This document shows positions 56,350 to 64,000 of a stretch of DNA of 64,000 nt, in pieces. This DNA is from Diphasiastrum complanatum. Taxonomy: Eukaryota > Streptophyta > Lycopodiopsida > Lycopodiales > Lycopodiaceae. The stretch covers positions 1,808,421-1,872,420 of the forward strand of contig CM055111.1 in the NCBI GenBank assembly GCA_029204225.1, read 5' to 3'. Made by a program: the position numbers and the translations under genes. How positions within the stretch are numbered: the stretch's first letter is position 1; each line of letters begins with the position of its first letter. The notes under the pieces were generated by a model. That model saw only the letters and a list, made by a program, of their open reading frames with translations, was not told the DNA's origin and searched no databases.

Positions 56350-57420
56350 TCCCAGTGACTTTCTGGAAGAGGCAATGACAAACGTGTGTGGTAGGAGCTA
56401 ATAAATTTTTCGTATGGTGGATAATCAGTCACAGAGCTAGCCGTTTGGCTTTTGTACATAAAACCGACATTGAACCATTTTAAGAATCTGAGATTTCTTG
56501 CACAAACAAACTGAAGGACCTTCAGCAGCTAGTTTTGCTTGTCATCTGCTACACATCGCCTCTGGCGGAGGCAAATAGCTGCAAGGGATATTTCTTTACT
56601 GCCTGTACATTCTGACAATGGTGGAGAAAGGATAGGAGATAAGAGATGGGTGCTGAAAAGGAGCGGACAGCTCGTATATATATGTAGCAGTAACTAAATC
56701 TTATGAAATTTATTCTTCTTCCAGTGACACGCCCATTGATGATCTTGCATTCGCTTTTCTGATGGGGCAAGTCTCGCGTCTGTGGAGATTGTATGATAGT
56801 GGTGAATTATTGAAATGTTAAGTTAAGGCTTGTTTCCCTCTTGCTTTTCCTTCTCACGATGGGCGAGACAAGGCTGAGCAAAAAGTTTCAAATGATAGTG
56901 TCAAACTTTTTTGGGTTTATGCTGGAAATAGAGGAAAATTTGTAAATCGGAGGGCAAAACTTGGCCCAGATTGAGAATGTCTAGCTTCAAGTTAATCTGT
57001 TACAACACGAGCGCTAGAAGCACACCATAGATGATTCAATAGAAAAACTTCCGTGTCTAAAAGCCGAACATAAAAGTGATCCTTGTTGACCATACGTGTA
57101 ATTAACTTGTGGCATTTCTATAAAGGGACAACGATGCACTTGCTCCAAATTTCTTAGCTTCTAACATCCATAAGAACTCTCAAGTGCATGTCAAAGGCTC
57201 CAAAGGCTCGTAAAGAAGTTTCAAGCCAACCTTGTAAGAAACCCATGAAGTAGCCTAAAAGGTTAGAAAAAATCTTAAAACTTGAAATTTAGAACTAAAA
57301 CTAACTATGATTAAAACCTTGAAAAACCAACATTTAAAATGATGGATTTCAACAATACTTCAATCTCTACTCAGTTTGCCTATCGAGACTTGAACTGCTG
57401 AAATATATGAAGAATCTACT
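56350..57420 (+). other. CesA 3' UTR and intergenic sequence
   Basis: TAATAAATTTTT near 56400 is the first AATAAA-like polyadenylation signal after the CesA stop. No further gene is visible to 57420. Confidence 0.45.
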
Positions 57421-57640
57421 TAGAAACAACTAAAGGTCGAAATACATATGTAATAGGTTCATCAAGGTCGAACTGCTATCTTGACCCTACAAGGTCGATA
57501 CAATTATTTCGCACCTCTTCGACCCATCAACCCAGGTCAATTCGAAATACATTTCAACCTCGAACTTTTTCGACCCCATATAGCAGTTTCAACCTTCATC
57601 TAGTTTCGACCCTACATCTGATTTTGACCCAACATGCAAA
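57421..57640. repeat. Clustered TTCGACC / GGTCGAA motif
   Basis: TCGACC, GGTCGA or near copies recur about ten times in 220 bp at irregular spacing (for example near 57437, 57468, 57491, 57519, 57569, 57606). They occur in both orientations. No coding frame. Confidence 0.5.
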
Positions 57641-57781
57641 ATTCTTCACAATTAGGCAGGAACTACAATGAAATTAAATCCAATGTGATATCCACTCATA
57701 CAACGACATGTAGTGCCTTAATCCATCTTGTAAATGCATTAGTTAATAGTTCTTTTAATCAAGAAACTAATTGCATAGTTA

Positions 57782-57783
<2 letters not shown>

Positions 57784-57825
<42 letters not shown>

Positions 57826-58125
57826 TATACTACTTGCTTGTGTCGTCGATGACGGGCAGTGGCGAACGTGCATCGATGCCAGATGAGCGCGTGCGTGCGT
57901 GTGTGCGTGCGTTCTTGTGTGCATGCATGCGTGTGCGTGTGTGTGTGTGTGTGTGTGCGCGCGCGCGCGTGCATGCATGCATGTGGGTGTAAGAGAGCAT
58001 GTGCATCTGCATGGCGAGCTGTTGAAGCTCAAAGGTTGTAGGGACAATGTTCATTGTGTGCCCGCCGATGGTGGACTGCGCGCATGCGTGTGTGCGTGTG
58101 CGTGTGCGTGTGTGTGTGTGCATGC
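57784..58125. repeat. (CA)n and (GT/GC)n complex, Z-DNA-prone
   Basis: A CA tract (57784-57822) is followed by GT-rich tracts (57887-57985 and 58080-58122). The CA and GT runs are mutually complementary. Positions 57917-57985 alternate purine and pyrimidine without a break, including (GC)n and repeated GCAT. Open frames here translate only the repeat. Confidence 0.93.
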
Positions 58126-59388
58126 GTGCCCTAATGGCTTAGGGTAAAGGATTAAAAAAGAATGCAAATCTTTGCATGATTTGTTGTGCCTAGAGAAAAT
58201 ACAACAAAAGCCAAACAAAGTCTTTATAAGTAATAAATGAAGTTATGTAATAGAAATTTGCCACAAAACAATCATTATCACTCATTATGGTTACGTTCAA
58301 GGGAATGATCAAGCAATTAGCTAAACATGACATGATAGGTATACAATTCGGTCAAAAGCAGAGTAGCCTATGCCATTGTTCCATATATGTGGGACACAAT
58401 AGAGATCAATGCATCATCAGATAATTGATGACAGACAAATCAATGGACAATAACCAAACTGGAAAATATACTCTAACAAAAGGAGTAAAAGAAGCCCCAA
58501 ATATGTAGAAGAGGTTTAAAGTAGTCCAATATTTTGTTTGGTGAACAACAAAAGAAAACACAATAAATGAAAGACATGCCCAAGATATATGGATAAAAGC
58601 TTTTGATTAAGAGTAACAACAATAATGATTCAAGAAAAAGTGTACTTTTTTTTTCGTCAATCCATCCTCCTTTCACGGTAGAGTGAATAGTTTATCTAAA
58701 TAAAACAAAAATTTGCTCTGAAGCTAACTTCCTAACTGCACATAGATCCATGTTAGCTAGTGGCTAGAGCAATGAGAGTGTCCAAGGCATAATTTTATGG
58801 TACTAAGTCAACTTGTATTAGCATCTTTATGGTTGTTGTTTGGCTACCAGATACTTTACATGGCAAGCTGAACTGCTCAAAGGCTGCTATTCATAGCCTG
58901 CGTTTGGCTCGAGACCATGCAATTGGTAGATGATGGCTGGATATATTATGATATCGGGAATAGCAAAACAGGTGATGCAGAAAGCAGATAAATTAAAGAA
59001 CTGTGCTATGGCTTGATGAATATGTATAATCAAAAGGAAGCTTATCTGAATCACTCAGCTGTAGATATAGTATCATCAGCCGTGGTTCCTTGTCAAGTAA
59101 TGCCTCAACTTGGTTGAGAGAGCGTGAAGTATAACCTCAATAGATTGGCTCTTGTCAGACTTGAGTGTGTGAGCAGAGGACTGGTTGCCTTATGCATCGC
59201 TATGGCTGAAAGATATGAACACGGTCCAATGCCAGGGTCCCCTTTCTTGGAAAGAAATGTTGTTTCAAGCTTCACCTCTGTGTCATTTACAAAAGTCTAT
59301 GCTCCGACTATTGGAAAAGCAGCCATATTGAATGCTAGCAGCCTACATGAATTGCTCGACTGCTCTGTCTGCATCAGTTTCATGTATA
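58126..59388. other. No recognised gene
   Basis: AT-rich sequence. A plus-strand frame at 59124-59393 (YNLNRLALVRLECVSRGLVA, then GKAAILNASSLHELLDCSVC) looks protein-like but matches nothing I recognise and is cut by the LTR remnant at 59389. It may be the broken end of an older gene or element. Confidence 0.35.
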
Positions 59389-59830
<442 letters not shown>

Positions 59831-60052
59831 CTCATTAATATGAACACAACAACAAAATGTGCGATTTCCGACACAAGGTTCCGACGGATTCAAAAAAATT
59901 TCATAATCCGTCGGAATCCGACATAATAATACGTCGAAATCCAACACAAAAAAAATGCTGGAAAAAAAAAATTTGTGGGATTTGTTTTTTTTTTTTTTTG
60001 CAGACGTCGGATTCTGACGGCCAATAAAAATGTGGGAATCCGACATCCCATG
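59831..60052. repeat. CACTA-like subterminal repeat piece
   Basis: It contains several GTCGGAATCCGAC, CCGTCGGAATCCGAC and TCGGATTCTGACGG words with A and T homopolymers, related to the palindrome arrays at 60845-61130 and 63730-64000. It abuts a copia fragment at 60053. Confidence 0.6.
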
Positions 60053-60300
60053 GCGTCTTTGTGGGATATCCCAGTAATGCACAGGGATACAAGGTCTATG
60101 ATCCCAAAAGTGGAAGGTGATGTCTTTGACGAGAATAGGGGATGGACATAGGATAGGAGCAACTGAAGAAGGGTCATCCGCAAGTGGTAATCATGGATGT
60201 TGGATGGGATGACCTGATCAGAGAAAGGGAGGAGGAGAATGGCAGGAAACGAGAGAACAGAACAAGAAGAAGAGGACCATTTCGGAGACTGTCACTTTTA
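60053..60300 (+). pseudogene. Copia integrase C-terminal fragment
   Basis: The plus strand reads GVFVGYPSNAQGYKVYDPKS then DVFDENRGW with stops, the integrase C-terminal marker of copia Pol. Its last part, 60158-60276, is a direct repeat of 63400-63518. Too short for function. Confidence 0.75.
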
Positions 60301-60840
60301 AATAGTGTGAGACTGAGAGCTCTTGAGGTTTGAATGAAGATCATAACCAGCTCCACCATCAAAGATGTAGAGCTACCACTTTTTCTCACTGATTGATCCA
60401 GTATGGCTATCTTGTTGCTACTCCCTATCGATCCATGAAGGGTAATCCATCGTTGCCTGATACATGTAAAATGAGATATCAGCTAGAGAAAGCTAGTCAA
60501 GCGTGCTCGATATGATGGCATTTCTGTTGAAAATCAGATTTCAAAATGAACTTTGAAGAGTGCCATTGACTCACTATCTCCGTTGGAAGCTTGAGATGTC
60601 TTGGCTATGGGGTGCTTAATTATCTCTGCTCTATGAGTTAGAACCCAGTTTTCCTTGCAAGATATTTGGAGAGCTAGCCTACCATCGTTGCTAGATGAGT
60701 GAGCCATCATATGCACTCAAAAATAGGTATGGCTTTATCTATTTTCAGTTCGTTCATCAATGTTATTTTTTGTAATCATTTATTTTTTGTATGCACTTCA
60801 AATTCTTATCGATTGGAGTATGTTTGGTTTTTGCCACGAT
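60301..60840. other. No gene seen
   Basis: Unassigned sequence between a copia fragment and a palindrome array. No ORF with family features. Confidence 0.4.
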
Positions 60841-60844
60841 TTTC

Positions 60845-61311
60845 CTTTTGCCACGTGGACATCAGATTCGAATGGTCCGGCCACGTGGATGTCGGAATCC
60901 GACGTCCACGTGGTAGAAAAAAAAAAGTGACGTCCATGTGGCAGGAAAAAAAAAAATTCATTTTTTTTTTCACGTGGACGTCGGATTACGACGGCCCCGC
61001 CACATGGATGTTGGAATCCGACGTCCACGTGGCAAGATAAAAAAAAAAGAGAAATTTAATTTTGTTTTTTTCATTTTTTTTTTCCACGTGGACGTTGAAA
61101 TCCGACGTCCACGTGGCATGTTCTCCGGTTCATTTTTACCAACTGGTTGCCGGTTTTGGGCTTGGCGTCGGATTCTAATGGATTTTAAATGCGACAAATT
61201 CTGACGACCTTATAGCGACACATTTTTTGACGCCCGCATCAATTCAAAAAAAAATTAAAATGCGATTTCATGTCGGAAATCCCGTCGAAAATCGCGGCAA
61301 TTCTTGTAGTG
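60845..61311. mobile_element. CACTA-like terminus with palindrome array
   Basis: Near-palindromes of about 33 bp, such as CCACGTGGATGTCGGAATCC + GACGTCCACGTGG (60881-60913), recur with GGAATCC-type centres and ACGT cores, separated by runs of A or T. The segment ends at 61311; its reverse complement starts CACTACAAGAATTGCC, matching the CACTACAAGAA-type inverted terminus of plant CACTA elements. Subterminal repeats of this kind bind transposase in that family. The other terminus was not found. Confidence 0.6.
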
Positions 61312-61849
61312 GAAGCATCGGAGCTTATAAGAGAAACTCCCTCAAGATCCTGCTTACAAGACAAAACACAATAGAAAACACACTATGGAGCAACCGCCCA
61401 ACCAAATAGAAGCAACCAATCAACTCTAGAAGGTCCACCCCCAAGCCAAGGAATAGGAGACATGAATATAGAGTGAAATCCTGGCAATAAACCATCCACA
61501 TATATGAGGAGTAGGGTGAGTTTGGTCTCTTCTTATAAAGCCATGAACCACCTATGCACACAGACTGCAAGGTCCTAACTCTCCTATACTTAGAGTCCTC
61601 CAGAATAGATTCTCTATGCATAGATCCTCTATTCATAGAATTGCTATTGATACTCTACACATGCCTTGACTGTCCCAAACCTTGTACTAACTTCATTTAG
61701 TGTGTTCTGGGCCTCACAAGGATATTAGTTACTTTCAGGTCACGTCCAGTATGACGTGGCATAACTAACAGCTTGATTTACTGGAGTACCGTGTATCCAA
61801 GACTAGGAGTATACTGAATCCTACTTACTGGCCATGGACATAACATTCT
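61312..61849 (-). repeat. LTR of a minus-strand retroelement
   Basis: On the minus strand the purine tract GTTTAAGGAGGGAAGAA is followed at about 61849 by TGTTATGTCCATGGCC, a typical polypurine-LTR junction of plant LTR elements. CTTTATAAG on the minus strand near 61540 is a likely LTR TATA box. The inner end is uncertain because a CACTA-like terminus abuts at 61311. Confidence 0.55.
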
Positions 61850-63399
61850 TCCCTCCTTAAACTGCTTCTATCCTTAGAAGCTCTTTAAACAGGAAAGAAT
61901 AACAAGAACAGTTCTTTTAACTCTCAATATCAACCTAGAAAATCATTATCCTTAGTCTAACTTTTACATCAAACAAGTACTCAGAGATAATCCTATTTTC
62001 CAAGTGATAATCTCTGCACTGGAGTACAACTCAGGTTTAAAAAGTACACTAAGCGATAAATTTTTCCATCTGGGTTATATTCACCTCAAGTTAGTAACAT
62101 CACCTTCATGCAAAGCACTTACATGAAACACTGGGTGAAATAACCGAACTTAAGATATTAAAGTTAAAGAAATAATAAAATAATTATAATTACAGTTTGA
62201 AATTATTCACAACTCTGATAGATAATTCATAAGCTTTCAAGTACAAATATCCTTAGATTCCAAATTCTAGGATATGATAATTCATTCAATTAGAATCTCT
62301 AGGAGAATCATTAAGATATAGAATGATTAAAACTCAACTCTGAGTATCCCAGATTCTTTTTTGAGTTAAATGCTCCTGTTTTTAGCACCAAATGCAAGAA
62401 AATAGCATTCATTCATCCTAATAGACTTGTCTGTCTCCTATGATAACTGGAGATCCAATCAAATGAAAAATTATACTCAAGCATCTGCAAACCATAAACT
62501 GTAGTAGAATAGAACCCACTAGACTAATTAAATTCTCCACAAATAAGATAACTTATCTTGTGAGAATATATGTGAGATCCATAGGCTCTCAATAAGATAC
62601 TGGAGTAGAGAAATTCAAAATAATGATTTAAATGCTTACTCAAATAATAGATCAAATATCAATCATCACACTTAAGAATCGTCAAGATTCCTTATAATCC
62701 TCTGATAACAATTAAGTATCTATTTATGATCCGTCAACCATAAATATTTAGACTCGTATGATTCGTCAATCATAACTTTCTGGAATCCAAAATCATACTT
62801 AATCATCTACAAAATATTGGAGTATATGTCCAACATAACTCAGGAAAAGTAAGAGTCATTCCAAAATCTTTCCATTAAGAAAATACTGGATTTAGGAATA
62901 CTTTTAAAATATGATTCTTTAACTGAAGTGCAAGATTCAAGTTCTATAAACAATTGGTAATTAAAGATTGAACGCATACCAAAATGACAATCATCTTCAG
63001 TTACAAAAACTTTAGATTACCGTCTAGAATCAACTCTAGATGTCCAAAGTCCCGCTGAATATCAATTCAAATATTATTCTTGGATTCATTATGATTCATT
63101 ATCCAATTGAGCACTCTGGGATACAATCACTAATGAGCTAAGTTCATTCCTTAACTAAGGAATACTCTATCCCAAGAATACTGTATATCCAATGCACATA
63201 ATTTTAACTGATGAACCTAATGATTCACTAATCATATTGTGTCTGACAAGCAATATAAATAAAAAACTATCAGTTTCTGGTGAATCCTTATCACACTGAT
63301 CCTTTTTTAATTAACTTCATCCTGGAGTAATCAACTACTCAAGTTAATTGCCAATGATTCAGAAATCCCAAATGTATAGATGAAGAATTCAATTATACT
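61850..63399. other. AT-rich, no gene
   Basis: About 1.5 kb of AT-rich sequence without frames above 60 codons of interest. From its position inside the LTR at 61849 it may be the 3' internal part of that element, now non-coding. Short words such as GATTCATTAT and AATCATTA recur. Confidence 0.4.
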
Positions 63400-63735
63400 A
63401 GCAACTGAAGAAGGGTCATCCGCAAGTGGTAATCATGGATGTTGGATGGGATGACCTGGTCAGAGAAAGAGAGGAGGAGAATGGCAGGTAACGAGACAAC
63501 GGAACAAGAAGAAGAGGATGGAGGGACGACAATACAAGAGATGCTACAAGAACGCAGGAGGTCGACCAGGGAAAGGAGCCCATCGAAGATATATGTAGAC
63601 ATGGGGCTCATAGGGCAGAAATAGGAGATTGGAGATACAATCATAGAACTTGACCTGGTCAAACGCCAAGGAGAGCACTGAGTGGAATCATTGGAAAGGA
63701 GCCATGAAAGAAGAACTGAAATCGATCCATGCGAC
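63400..63735 (+). pseudogene. Copia integrase-RT linker fragment
   Basis: The plus strand reads QERRRSTRERSPSKIYVDMG, the basic linker before copia RT, and after a stop and frameshift WNHWKGAMKEELKSIHA, the start of RT. The first 119 bp duplicate 60158-60276. It is interrupted at 63735 by a palindrome array. Confidence 0.75.
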
Positions 63736-64000
63736 GTTGGATTCCGACGGCCCGACCACGTGGACGTCGGATTTCGATGTCCACGTGAAAAAAAAAACGA
63801 AAAAAAAACTCCTTTTTTTTCCCCTGCCACATGGATGTCGGATTCCGACGTCCACGTGAGAAAAAAAAATGAAATTTTTTTTCCTGCCACATGGACGTCA
63901 CTTTTTTTTTTTCTGCCACATGGACGTCGGATTCCGACATCCATGTGGTTCCGACATCCACGTGACCGGACCGTCGGAATCCGATGTCCACGTGGCAAAA
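63736..64000. repeat. Second palindrome array
   Basis: The same CCACGTGGACGTCGGATTCC-type palindromes as 60845-61130, with A or T runs between them, continuing past the window end. It is inserted in copia RT sequence right after codons for SIHATLD. Confidence 0.75.

Noticed and set aside
57739-58147. Multiple ORFs rich in HTHT, CVCV, RARA
   Set aside because: They are translations of the dinucleotide repeats in all frames.
60840-64000. CRISPR-like array because of repeated palindromes with spacers
   Set aside because: Spacers are homopolymer A or T runs, the context is a plant genome with transposon termini, and no cas genes exist.

Overview
This window looks like nuclear DNA of a seed plant. 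The evidence is a 14-exon cellulose synthase (CesA) gene with plant-type RING and catalytic motifs, plant lineages of Ty1/copia and Ty3/gypsy LTR retrotransposons, CACTA-type DNA transposons and long (GA)n and (GT)n microsatellites. The species cannot be named from the sequence. Apart from CesA and one weaker two-exon candidate, almost everything is nested transposon sequence.

Layout. 1-2915: minus-strand gypsy 3' end (integrase, LTR). 2916-14160: a decayed CACTA transposon carrying a split, partly inverted SET-domain-like fragment, itself split by a 6.0 kb minus-strand copia element (6990-12996, 5-bp target duplication GGAAC). 14161-19262: minus-strand copia remnant interrupted by a solo LTR (16507-17680, duplication GATCC). 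19263-24848: plus-strand copia pieces, including a 5' LTR with primer site (20133-21009) and gag-pol that switches to a different copia at 24430. 24849-29640: two minus-strand non-autonomous LTR derivatives that share a 3' module under different LTRs. 29626-30240: degenerate ACCCTAA-bearing repeats. 30284-41906: a decayed plus-strand gypsy element split by an intact, very young copia element (31268-37698; two 655-bp LTRs with two visible differences, one 1317-residue ORF, duplication GTGCC). 41940-43303: copia RNase H end and LTR.

43304-46863: an unrecognised two-exon minus-strand gene model whose intron holds a frameshifted plus-strand histone H3 copy resembling CENH3. 46864-49800: retroelement scraps, a fold-back repeat and a GC-rich patch. 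49800-56400: promoter and CesA, apparently intact (1095 residues), with three GC-AG introns among thirteen. 56400-59388: non-coding, with a 69-bp perfectly alternating purine-pyrimidine tract. 59389-64000: LTR remnant with a long GA tract, arrays of about 33-bp ACGT-rich palindromes separated by A/T homopolymers next to a CACTA-like terminus, two copia fragments sharing a 119-bp direct repeat, a minus-strand LTR, and a second palindrome array.

How it fits together. Only CesA (cellulose synthesis at the plasma membrane) and the copia element at 31268 (self-propagation) look capable of function. The other elements record several rounds of insertion into insertion, LTR recombination, inversion and template exchange. 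A shared regulatory-looking palindrome, CACACGTGTG, recurs in several otherwise different LTR families.
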